Source: Bacteroidota bacterium (lineage in GTDB: Bacteria; Bacteroidota; Bacteroidia; Bacteroidales; GCA-2711565). From it: a stretch of 48,312 nt of DNA. Shown one piece after another: positions 1 through 7,149 of this stretch. How positions within the stretch are numbered: position 1 is the stretch's first letter; every line of letters starts with the position of its first letter. The stretch covers positions 1 to 48,312 of the forward strand of contig PIVJ01000011.1 of assembly GCA_003353955.1 (NCBI GenBank), read 5' to 3'. The notes beneath the pieces are model-generated. The model ran no database searches. It was given only the letters and a program-made list of their open reading frames with translations, and was not told the DNA's origin. Position numbers and translations under genes: made by a program.

Positions 1-579
1 AATTAAATCACTCAACACATTAAAACTATTAAATAAAAAATGTGGATTAATTTGATTTCTGAGCGCTTCATATTTATAAGTCAACATTTCAGCTTTAAGC
101 TTTTCGGCATTGAGTACAGTTTTTCTCCAGGCTTGTAGATAACCGTAGGCCGAGAATATTAACGACAAGACTGCAGCAACAGCAAAAGCATAATAACTAC
201 CTTCTAAAATTTCATAAATCTCATTTAGATCAAATGTTCCATTAATGATCCATCTCATCAAAAATTGAATCAGAATAAAAGCTATCACAGAATACAGAAC
301 CATAAACACCAAACCCAAAGCAATCCGTTTCTTCGGATATTTTAAAGTGGAAATACTTTTATTAAGACGGTAGATAATATACACATGACCTACCCATTGG
401 GTTATACAAATACTAAACCCCCAGATAAAGTTCAGAATGAAGACCTCAAAAGAAATAAAAGCTTTTGAAAAAAAGAAAACAATAACCAAGAATGTTAATA
501 ATATAGTTTCCAATATAAACATCCAAATATTACCGAAAGGATGGTACAAAATTTGCCGAAAATTTAATGGGTTTTTCAT
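1..579 (-). CDS. LytS/YehU-type sensor histidine kinase (partial, N-terminal part)
   Basis: The reading frame is open for 193 codons from an ATG at 577-579 down to the window edge, so the C-terminal part lies outside. Four hydrophobic stretches in the first ~150 residues indicate a multi-pass membrane sensor. A short linker (AWRKTVLNAEKLKAEMLTYK) leads into NQINPHFLFNSFNVLSDLI, the hallmark phospho-acceptor H-box of the His_kinase family (PF06580), in which the His of NPHF is the expected phosphorylation site. Proteins of this class normally pair with LytTR-type response regulators, often encoded next door. The partner would lie left of this window. The ATP-binding domain is not visible here. 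Confidence 0.93.
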   Translation of the reverse strand, partial: MKNPLNFRQILYHPFGNIWMFILETILLTFLVIVFFFSKAFISFEVFILNFIWGFSICITQWVGHVYIIYRLNKSISTLKYPKKRIALGLVFMVLYSVIAFILIQFLMRWIINGTFDLNEIYEILEGSYYAFAVAAVLSLIFSAYGYLQAWRKTVLNAEKLKAEMLTYKYEALRNQINPHFLFNSFNVLSDLI

Positions 580-616
580 TAATAGTAAAATTAGAAAATA
601 AATTAACTAAACAGAA

Positions 617-1264
617 TTAATCATTTTTCATTTGCCCAAGCAAGCCTGCTACCTGATTTTTACCCCAATTTGGATGGATGGAAGATCTCGGTTTGTAATT
701 ATCCCAATCTGCAAGTAAGTTTTCTACAGCGTTTTTGTAATCGGCAGGATCTTTTCCAAAAAAGCTAGCACCGCCAACATCCTGTGCTAATTTCAAATAT
801 CTAACTCTTGGATTGTTTGCTTCCATAGCAAATGCCTGACCAATGGTTTGTCCAAACAGCGCCCCATATTCCATTCCTCGGTTCATTGGGTCAACTACTA
901 GTTTTGCGGTATAATAAAACGCATTTAATGCAATGGCCTCAACTTCTTGAGGAGCGAGCTCAAGCATTTTTTTAACGGATTCATCTGCTACTGCAAGTAA
1001 GGTATCTTTTTTATCTGCACCTTCCTGTGTCATAAAACTCATGAGAATGTAAGCGTGTGCATGATAGTAAAGTGGCAGCCATTCTGCTTTTTCAGCATTG
1101 GCTATCATTTTAAATTGATTGCCCATTTTCTGAAAATCTTCTACCGATTGACATTGGGCGTATTGTTGAAGACTCTCACCCATTTTTTGTTGAAATACTT
1201 GTCCGTTTGCGATGCTTGCTACACTTAATAAAGCAATCGCAATTGCTAAAATTTTTGTTTTCAT
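617..1264 (-). CDS. Exported protein of unknown function, TPR-like helical
   Basis: A 215-residue protein with a clear Sec signal peptide (MKTKILAIAIALLSVASIANG, cleavage probably before QVFQQ). The mature part looks all-helical: it contains segments such as WLPLYYHAHAYILMSF and a run of small and large alternating residues reminiscent of tetratricopeptide-type scaffolds, but I cannot assign a Pfam family with confidence. It would be periplasmic. It lies 37 bp downstream of the divergent-free minus-strand kinase start, in the same orientation, so co-transcription with the kinase is possible. No catalytic motif is visible. Confidence 0.8.
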   Translation of the reverse strand: MKTKILAIAIALLSVASIANGQVFQQKMGESLQQYAQCQSVEDFQKMGNQFKMIANAEKAEWLPLYYHAHAYILMSFMTQEGADKKDTLLAVADESVKKMLELAPQEVEAIALNAFYYTAKLVVDPMNRGMEYGALFGQTIGQAFAMEANNPRVRYLKLAQDVGGASFFGKDPADYKNAVENLLADWDNYKPRSSIHPNWGKNQVAGLLGQMKND

Positions 1265-1319
1265 CTTATTTGATTTTATGGATATTATATTTATTTAATT
1301 GTTATTTAAATCTTGATAC

Positions 1320-1637
1320 TCACAGCTTGTAGCTTATTAAAGCTTCCTTTAATATAATTTCAAGCTGAATGTCTTTATTATCTATAAGCAATTCTTTGGA
1401 AAATTTTTCAAATCCAAGAAATTCGACGAGCAGTATTTGCTTGCCTTTTAAATTAGTTTGAATTTTAAATACCCCACTTGCATCTGATGAAGTACACTCA
1501 TATGTGCCTCGAAAATAAATATTAGCTCCTGAAAGGCTTATGCCTTTTTCATCTTTTACAATTCCACCAATGGTGATTTGACTATTGACACTAATTGAGG
1601 ATATTATTAAGAAAAGAGCAAATATGGATTTTATCAT
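1320..1637 (-). CDS. Small exported carboxypeptidase-regulatory-like (CarboxypepD_reg) domain protein
   Basis: I take the ATG at 1635-1637 as the start because it gives a 105-residue protein that begins with a signal peptide (MIKSIFALFLIISSISVNS). The frame is open upstream to 1760, but that extension looks non-coding. The mature part contains ITIGGIVKDEKGISLSGANI, then GTYECTSSDASGVFKI, the beta-sandwich signature of the CarboxypepD_reg-like domain found at the N-terminus of SusC/TonB-dependent receptors in Bacteroidota. Here the domain stands alone, so it is either a small periplasmic protein or the detached N-terminal domain of a lost receptor. Confidence 0.7.
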   Translation of the reverse strand: MIKSIFALFLIISSISVNSQITIGGIVKDEKGISLSGANIYFRGTYECTSSDASGVFKIQTNLKGKQILLVEFLGFEKFSKELLIDNKDIQLEIILKEALISYKL

Positions 1638-1884
1638 TGTTGTTTCAGTTTCTGCAAAAGTGGTGGCAAAAGAGAGCCTGTGCAAGTAAAAACCGCTGAA
1701 CTGTCGTATATGGTGGATGAACTGCAAATGTGAATGGGCAAATATCACAATTATCGACATTCTACCGATTTATAACTAGTCGATCCTTAATAGAAAAAGA
1801 GATTATTGATATTGTGAGCAGGGCTATATTGTCGAACCAATATGATTTATTACATTTACGGCTTTAATAAACTGAGTTAGATAA

Positions 1885-3279
1885 ATGTTATCAATCGTGA
1901 TTATTTCAATATTGAACTTTACTGACATCCTTTTACTTGGTATTGGAATTGGTATGTTAATATTGTTTCTATATTCGTTTATTCTTTCTGCAAAAGAAAG
2001 GGAGCGGAAAGCTTCACTTAGATTTTTACTGACTTCAGTTATTTTACCCTTACCCATTATCATGCTGGCCCTTTCAGAATTTCCATATCAGGATATTATT
2101 TCTTTTTCTGTACTCATACTGATCATTGTTTCTTTATTAGTACTATTCTTTCCAATAAACAGACTTAAAAATATTCTTATAGAGGCTCCAAAAAACAAAA
2201 TTGATGAGCGGAATATTATGTTCTCAAGAAGATTATTGAAAGAAGGAACAATTGAACATAAAGAATATTATTTAAATAATCCGGAGAAGTTAATCTCGGA
2301 TAACAAGTTCAGAAAACAAGCAGGGTTACTTTCTAAGGATTCTACAAATTTTGACCCGCTTATGTTTGCAAGTTCCAATGCTTCGTTTTACACAGTTGAA
2401 CAATTAGCTTCAGCTGTAAATGGAAAACCCGTTGGGCGAGCTCAAGAATTTAACAAAGATGAGATCACTTATTACATAAAAAAATGGGCACAGAAACTTG
2501 GTGTCGATGATATAGGAATTACCGAACTAAAAGATTATCACAAATATTCTCATACCGGAAGAGGTAAAAATTACGGTGAAAGAATAGTGCTAAAGCATAA
2601 ATACGCCATTGCTTTTACCGTTGAAATGGATTTCGATTTTACATCTGCAGCACCCTATGCGCCAACTGTTATGGAGTCCGGACAACAATATTTACATGCC
2701 GGAATTATAGCCGTACAATTAGCTGAATTTATTCGAAATCTAGGCCATGAGGCCAGGGCACATATTGATGCTAATTATCAGGTTGTTTGCCCATTAGTGG
2801 CTAAAGATGCAGGTTTGGGAGAGCTTGGGAGAATGGGATTATTAATGACTCCTAAATTAGGACCCCGAGTAAGATTAGGGGTAGTAACCACAGATTTACC
2901 AATCACAACCAACAAAAAAACCGAAGATAAAACAGTAATTGATTTTTGCAATATTTGCAAAAAGTGCGCAGATGTTTGTCCGAGTAATTCAATTTCCATG
3001 AAAAATCGAAAAGAGATCGATGGTGTGAACAGATGGCAAATAGATCAGGAATCTTGTTTTCATTATTGGTGTATATCAGGTACAGATTGTGGCCGATGTC
3101 TTGCCACTTGCCCTTACTCTCACCCCAATAATTTCTTACACAATTTTGTTCGGGCAGGAATGAAAAACAATTTCTTTTTCAGGCGATTTGCATTGAAAAT
3201 GGATGATGTATTTTACGGTAAGAAACCACATCCCAAACCTGCATTGGATTGGATGAAGGTGAAGAGTTTTAAAAATTAG
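1885..3279 (+). CDS. Membrane-anchored reductive-dehalogenase-like (RdhA-family) corrinoid/Fe-S protein
   Basis: 464 residues. Three hydrophobic helices occupy about residues 14-35, 47-64 and 70-90; no Tat signal is present. The C-terminal ~310 residues follow the RdhA plan: an oxygen-independent cobalamin-type fold ending in GLGELGRMGLLMTPKLGPRV and a VTTDLP block. A first [4Fe-4S] motif follows at C355-x2-C358-x2-C361-x3-C365-P, then a GVNRW motif, and a second cluster motif with C391, C396, C402, C405 and C409-P. QueG, the related epoxyqueuosine reductase, has a different core (GWIGKNTLL) and no membrane helices. The Arg/Lys-rich loop KERERK between helices 1 and 2 points to the cytoplasm, which would put the catalytic domain inside the cell. 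Substrate is unknown. It heads a tight gene run containing a fluoride channel. Confidence 0.85.
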   Translation: MLSIVIISILNFTDILLLGIGIGMLILFLYSFILSAKERERKASLRFLLTSVILPLPIIMLALSEFPYQDIISFSVLILIIVSLLVLFFPINRLKNILIEAPKNKIDERNIMFSRRLLKEGTIEHKEYYLNNPEKLISDNKFRKQAGLLSKDSTNFDPLMFASSNASFYTVEQLASAVNGKPVGRAQEFNKDEITYYIKKWAQKLGVDDIGITELKDYHKYSHTGRGKNYGERIVLKHKYAIAFTVEMDFDFTSAAPYAPTVMESGQQYLHAGIIAVQLAEFIRNLGHEARAHIDANYQVVCPLVAKDAGLGELGRMGLLMTPKLGPRVRLGVVTTDLPITTNKKTEDKTVIDFCNICKKCADVCPSNSISMKNRKEIDGVNRWQIDQESCFHYWCISGTDCGRCLATCPYSHPNNFLHNFVRAGMKNNFFFRRFALKMDDVFYGKKPHPKPALDWMKVKSFKN

Positions 3280-3300
3280 TGATATTGATTTTAATAGCGT

Positions 3301-3588
3301 ATGATGGCAGAAAGAGCCGGGTTTTCAACAAATACGAACATAAGGTATCCTGTTAGCTATAATTTAAAGTTGATTATGGATAACTCAATTTCGAGTGAAG
3401 ATCATGAAAATAATATTAGTGGTATTTTACTAAATTTACAAATTAAATTTGGTGAGTTTCAGCACAAATTAAGTACTAAAAAAACATATGTCAGTTTTAC
3501 CGTAAAAGTCAGAATTATTTCAGCAGACCAATTCAGGGTATTATACGCAGAATTAAGAAAGTTACCCGGAATAAAAACAGCATTATAA
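3301..3588 (+). CDS. DUF493 family protein
   Basis: A 95-residue protein of the DUF493/YbeD (UPF0250) family. The family pattern is visible: an initial YPVSYNLKLI strand, a central TKKTYVSFTVKVRIISADQF segment and the diagnostic C-terminal end LRKLPGIKTAL. Members are small ferredoxin-like-fold cytoplasmic proteins, and a regulatory role (for lipoate metabolism in enterobacteria) has been proposed, with no firm function in Bacteroidota. It starts 21 bp after the dehalogenase-like gene and ends 10 bp before crcB, so it is likely co-transcribed with both. Two adjacent ATG codons (3301, 3304) are possible starts. Confidence 0.85.
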   Translation: MMAERAGFSTNTNIRYPVSYNLKLIMDNSISSEDHENNISGILLNLQIKFGEFQHKLSTKKTYVSFTVKVRIISADQFRVLYAELRKLPGIKTAL

Positions 3589-3598
3589 TTTAACAGAA

Positions 3599-3991
3599 AT
3601 GACATTATATAAATTATTGGCGATTCTTATTGGAGGTGCTTCCGGAACCGTATTAAGATATTGGGTTTCGGGCTGGGCACAACGCTTATTTGTTGGCGTT
3701 TTTCCATGGGGCACATTAGCCGTGAATTTGATAGGCTCATTTATAATTGGATTTACGTGGGGACTTCTTGAAAGAGGAACAATTTCGGTGAATTTCCGCT
3801 TATTCTTATTTGTTGGATTATTTGGTGGATTCACAACTTTTTCCTCTTTTACACTCGAATGTTTAACCTTAATCAAATCAGGGCACATTAAATATGCACT
3901 CCTTTATATTGGCGCTAGCAATATTTTGGGCTTGATTTTAGTTTATTTTGGCTATATCTTAGCCAGAATGCTGACTTTATCAAATCGCTAA
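3599..3991 (+). CDS. crcB: Fluoride ion channel FluC/CrcB
   Basis: 130 residues, the normal length for the family, with four transmembrane helices. The signatures are GGASGTVLRYWVSG near the N-terminus, then WGTLAVNLIGSFIIGF and GLFGGFTTFSSFTLE, which contain the conserved Asn of helix 2 and the Phe-box/Thr-Ser polar track of the dual-topology fluoride channel. The protein exports toxic fluoride from the cytoplasm down its gradient. It sits inside a five-gene run with spacing of 0-21 bp. No fluoride-riboswitch-like structure is apparent upstream, so expression probably follows the upstream promoter. Confidence 0.96.
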   Translation: MTLYKLLAILIGGASGTVLRYWVSGWAQRLFVGVFPWGTLAVNLIGSFIIGFTWGLLERGTISVNFRLFLFVGLFGGFTTFSSFTLECLTLIKSGHIKYALLYIGASNILGLILVYFGYILARMLTLSNR

Positions 3992-3992
3992 G

Positions 3993-4334
3993 ATGATGGA
4001 AACAAGTAATAATGGTGTATTATTAAGAACATTTATTAGTAAAAATGCAAGATCTGACGCTTCAATCTCAGTTGAGTTAATCGTTAAAAAAACGAGAGAT
4101 CTTGGACTAGCCGGTGCAACTATTCTTAGAGACATCGTGGGTTTTCAGGGTAAAAACAAGATTCAAAACTCGACCATTTTACGGCTTTCTGAAAATGTGC
4201 CGATTGGTACAGAAATAGCCGACACGGAATTAAACATTAATAAATTCCTTCCTTTTTTAACGGAAGGCGTTACAGACGGGCTCGTAACTACTGAGAAAGC
4301 GAATATTATTATCCAGCCCAAAACCACAAACTAA
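3993..4334 (+). CDS. DUF190 (PII-like) protein
   Basis: 113 residues matching DUF190: LLRTFISKNARSD at the N-terminus, the highly conserved core LGLAGATILRDIVGFQGKNK and the C-terminal EGVTDGLVTTEKANIII. DUF190 proteins have a PII-like fold and are frequently encoded next to crcB/fluC, as here (1 bp after the crcB stop). A role as a ligand-sensing partner of the channel is plausible but unproven. The next gene starts immediately after its stop codon, so translation of the two is probably coupled. Confidence 0.92.
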   Translation: MMETSNNGVLLRTFISKNARSDASISVELIVKKTRDLGLAGATILRDIVGFQGKNKIQNSTILRLSENVPIGTEIADTELNINKFLPFLTEGVTDGLVTTEKANIIIQPKTTN

Positions 4335-4904
4335 ATGCATACGATAGAGCCATATTACTCCTGGCGACATTTATATATTGCCTCCGACGATCAACGATCT
4401 CCATTTTATGGAAGAGATTATAGTGAATGTGAATTCACCAATACGGTTTATAACTATTTTATTCATCCGCAATGGGATGAGATTGGTTCTTCAACGCTCT
4501 ATTTAAAATTACTATACACAGACTATGAGAAAGGTTTCTGCATTATCGAATTTATTGGCGAATGGAATGACACCCTCCATAATGACATCATGGAATTGAA
4601 AAGAAATCTGCTTGATACATTGATGGAAAATGACATTAATAAATTTGTTTTAATTGGCGAAAACATAATGACTTTACATACTGATACTAACGATTATTAT
4701 CAAGAGTGGTTTGATGATATTGAGGATGGCTGGATTGTTGGTTTGAATTTTAGAGATCACGTTATTCATGAATTTGAAAATGAACGCATTGATTACTATA
4801 TTTCATTTGGAGGAAAATTCAACACATTTAATTGGCGTGCTTTTAGCCCAATCCAGTTATTTAAACAAGTAGACCTCCTAACTATGAAACGCCTAAGCCC
4901 CTGA
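4335..4904 (+). CDS. Conserved cytoplasmic protein of unknown function
   Basis: 189 residues with no signal peptide or membrane segment. It is rich in aromatic and acidic residues (WRHLYIASDDQRSPFYGRDY; YQEWFDDIEDGWIVGLNFRD). The central block, including YLKLLYTDYEKGFCIIEFIG, looks like an alternating beta/alpha fold. I recognise the overall pattern as a conserved Bacteroidota protein but cannot name a function. The ATG directly follows the stop of the DUF190 gene, so it is the last gene of the fluC run. Its own stop overlaps the start of a decayed superoxide dismutase gene. Confidence 0.8.
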   Translation: MHTIEPYYSWRHLYIASDDQRSPFYGRDYSECEFTNTVYNYFIHPQWDEIGSSTLYLKLLYTDYEKGFCIIEFIGEWNDTLHNDIMELKRNLLDTLMENDINKFVLIGENIMTLHTDTNDYYQEWFDDIEDGWIVGLNFRDHVIHEFENERIDYYISFGGKFNTFNWRAFSPIQLFKQVDLLTMKRLSP

Positions 4905-5112
4905 CTATGCGACAAAAAATATTACCGCAGATGATAAAGGAAATGCTTAGCTGGAATTTACAACTGACAAATTATCATTGTACGGAAATGAGTCGATAAT
5001 TGGCCGATCAATAATTGTTCATAACAAGGCTGATGATTTAACATCTCAGCCTACCGGAAATGCTGGTGCACGTATTGCTTGTGGAGTGATTGGTATAGCA
5101 AAACAGTTTTAA
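4903..5112 (+). pseudogene. Cu/Zn superoxide dismutase remnant (C-terminal third)
   Basis: Reading one frame from 4903 to the TAA at 5110-5112 gives DYATKNITADDKGNA, an in-frame TAG at 4948-4950, then [30 protein letters not shown] and [18 protein letters not shown]. These are the C-terminal SodC signatures: a late metal-ligand His in the VVH motif and the GNAGxRxACGVIG block carrying the disulphide Cys. The N-terminal two thirds with the other copper ligands and the signal peptide are gone, and a stop interrupts the rest, so this is a dead gene. Its loss would fit an anaerobic lifestyle. Confidence 0.88.
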
Positions 5113-5174
5113 GTTAAATACATTCTTTTGTTAGCTTCTTACAATTTCCTCTGTAGTAGCTGTTGATTTATGTC

Positions 5175-5182
5175 TAACTTTG
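5175..5182 (+). promoter_or_regulatory. Candidate -7 promoter element of the DEAD-box helicase gene
   Basis: TAACTTTG matches the Bacteroidota primary-sigma -7 consensus TAnnTTTG and lies about 50 bp before the TTG start, leaving a leader of roughly 45 nt. A convincing -33 element is not visible at the usual distance. Confidence 0.45.
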
Positions 5183-5232
5183 TAACAACAAACATTACTT
5201 ACTTAATCAGACTGTAAATAAATAATATTATT

Positions 5233-6435
5233 TTGAAATTCAACAATTTTGGGCTTGACTCCCAAGTTATGGAAGGAATTGAAGCTTTAGGTTTCGATAC
5301 ACCCACACCTATACAAGAACAAGCCATCCCTATTATTCTCGAAGGAAGGGATCTAATAGCTTCAGCACAAACCGGTACCGGAAAAACAGCTGCATTTCTT
5401 CTCCCCATTATCCATAAAATAATATCTCTTCCCGATCACGAAACAATAAAAGCCCTGGTAATTGTACCAACACGAGAATTGGCAATACAAATCGATCAAC
5501 ACATTCAAGGACTGTCGTATTTCACGCAAGTGAGCTCCATTGCAGTTTATGGAGGTGGTGACGGAACAACCTTTGCACAAGAACAACAAGCTTTAACGCA
5601 AGGTGCAGATGTAATTATTTGCACACCCGGAAGAATAATTGCACACTTGCTTCAACAGTATGTTAAGATATCCGATCTTAAATTCCTAATTCTCGACGAG
5701 GCCGACCGGATGCTTGATATGGGATTTTATGAAGACATCCTTCGTATCATAAATTACTTACCAAAAAAGAGACAAAACCTTTTGTTTTCTGCAACCATGC
5801 CAAATCAAATCAGGCAACTTGCCAGATCGGTATTAAAGAACCCAAAAGAAATCAATATTGCCGTTTCCAAACCTGTCGAAAAAATATTACAAATTGCCTA
5901 TGTTGTTTATGAAAATCAGAAAATCCCACTCGTAACCCACTTACTCAGTAATAAGGAGCTCAAAAGCATTTTAATATTTTGCTCAACAAAAAGCAGCACA
6001 AAAGAACTAAGTCAGGAACTGAGAAGGTCAAAGATTAAAGCCGGTGAAATCCATTCAGATCTTGATCAAACAGCACGGGAAAATGTCTTAATGAAATTCA
6101 GAAACAAGACCTTAAATATACTTGTTGCAACAGATATTCTTTCGCGTGGTATCGACATTGAGGACATTGATCTTATAATGAATTATGACGTACCGAATGA
6201 TGGTGAGGATTATATTCATCGGATTGGGAGAACTGCACGAGCAGAAGCAGAAGGTGTTGCGATTACGTTGATAAATCAAAAGGAGCAAAGTAAATTTTTA
6301 GGGATTGAGAATTTATTGGGTGAAGCTGTTTATAAATCCAAACTACCCATCCATTTAGGTGAAGGACCTGAATATAAACCACGAGTTAAAAAATACGACA
6401 GAAAACCAAAGTGGGAAAAAAAGAAATCGAGATAA
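5233..6435 (+). CDS. DEAD-box ATP-dependent RNA helicase (RhlE/DeaD type)
   Basis: 400 residues with the complete helicase core: Q-motif around F21-TPTPIQ28, Walker A AQTGTGKT at 45-52, PTRELA, GG, TPGR, DEAD, SAT, and in the second RecA domain STKSST, RGIDIEDID and HRIGRTAR. A lysine/arginine-rich tail (KYDRKPKWEKKKSR) probably binds RNA. It unwinds structured RNA during ribosome assembly or mRNA decay and is often cold-inducible. The start is a TTG at 5233 because the usual KFNNFGLD N-terminus begins right there and no ATG fits. The gene ends shortly before the amidotransferase gene. Confidence 0.95.
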   Translation: MKFNNFGLDSQVMEGIEALGFDTPTPIQEQAIPIILEGRDLIASAQTGTGKTAAFLLPIIHKIISLPDHETIKALVIVPTRELAIQIDQHIQGLSYFTQVSSIAVYGGGDGTTFAQEQQALTQGADVIICTPGRIIAHLLQQYVKISDLKFLILDEADRMLDMGFYEDILRIINYLPKKRQNLLFSATMPNQIRQLARSVLKNPKEINIAVSKPVEKILQIAYVVYENQKIPLVTHLLSNKELKSILIFCSTKSSTKELSQELRRSKIKAGEIHSDLDQTARENVLMKFRNKTLNILVATDILSRGIDIEDIDLIMNYDVPNDGEDYIHRIGRTARAEAEGVAITLINQKEQSKFLGIENLLGEAVYKSKLPIHLGEGPEYKPRVKKYDRKPKWEKKKSR

Positions 6436-6457
6436 AATACTGATAAAGAAACAACTA

Positions 6458-7144
6458 ATGAAAATTCTTCTAATTCAAAATTACCAGACTGAAAATTTTG
6501 TTCATATCGAATCCTATTTGATAAATAATAAGATTGAGCATATTTTATTCAAAGCATTTAATGAACCTAAATTTCCAAGATTAAAAGAATTTAGTCATAT
6601 TATAATTGGAGGATCGCCCCAATCCGTAAACGAAATCGATAATTATAGCTTTTTAAAAGAAGAATGGAAATACCTGGAGAAAGCAATACAATTAAATAAG
6701 CCCATATTCGGATTATGTTTTGGTGCTCAAATTATTGCACGGATATTGGGAGCGAAAGTCAGAGAAAATGCGATAATGGAAATCGGTGACTACGAAGTCC
6801 AGCTTAGCGAAGCAGGGAAAGATGATTTATTCTTCCAAAACTTTCCGGATAAATTTCACACCTATCAATGGCATGGAGATACTTTTGATATTCCTGAAGG
6901 TGCTGAATTATTAGTTCAGGGAAAAGACTGTAAAAATCAAGCTTACCGCTATAAAAATATTTTAGCTGTTCAGTTTCATCTCGAACTAGATCATTTTGAA
7001 GTTAAAAATTGGTGTACAGAATTCAGCGATAGTTTGAAAGGATTTCATAAAACACCAAAACAGTTGGTGGAGGAATGTATTCGCATTGAACAATCTCAGT
7101 TAGAGTTAAGTAATCTACTGTTGGATAATTTCTTTAAATCATAG
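6458..7144 (+). CDS. Class I glutamine amidotransferase-like protein
   Basis: I place the start at the ATG 6458-6460 (MKILLIQNYQ), giving 228 residues. The frame is open further upstream into the helicase gene, but that part is out-of-frame helicase sequence. The GATase-1 fold is clear: nucleophile elbow FGLCFGAQ with Cys87, HTYQWHGD and AVQFHLELD supplying the catalytic His and Glu. Stand-alone proteins of this type, related to the glutaminase domain of GMP synthase, hydrolyse glutamine or gamma-glutamyl compounds. The partner and substrate are not evident. It lies 22 bp after the helicase stop and converges on the FAD oxidoreductase gene. Confidence 0.88.
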   Translation: MKILLIQNYQTENFVHIESYLINNKIEHILFKAFNEPKFPRLKEFSHIIIGGSPQSVNEIDNYSFLKEEWKYLEKAIQLNKPIFGLCFGAQIIARILGAKVRENAIMEIGDYEVQLSEAGKDDLFFQNFPDKFHTYQWHGDTFDIPEGAELLVQGKDCKNQAYRYKNILAVQFHLELDHFEVKNWCTEFSDSLKGFHKTPKQLVEECIRIEQSQLELSNLLLDNFFKS

Positions 7145-7149
7145 CATCA

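Noticed and set aside
2778-2999. Antisense frames over the dehalogenase-like, hyp and other genes
   Set aside because: All are shadows of well-supported genes on the other strand.
1885-3279. Annotation as epoxyqueuosine reductase QueG
   Set aside because: The core motif is GLGELGRMG with a GVNRW segment before the second cluster, as in RdhA, rather than QueG's GWIGKNTLL; it also has three N-terminal membrane helices.
3280-3600. Fluoride riboswitch before crcB
   Set aside because: The gaps before DUF493 and crcB are only 21 and 10 bp, and no crcB-motif-like structure is apparent further upstream.
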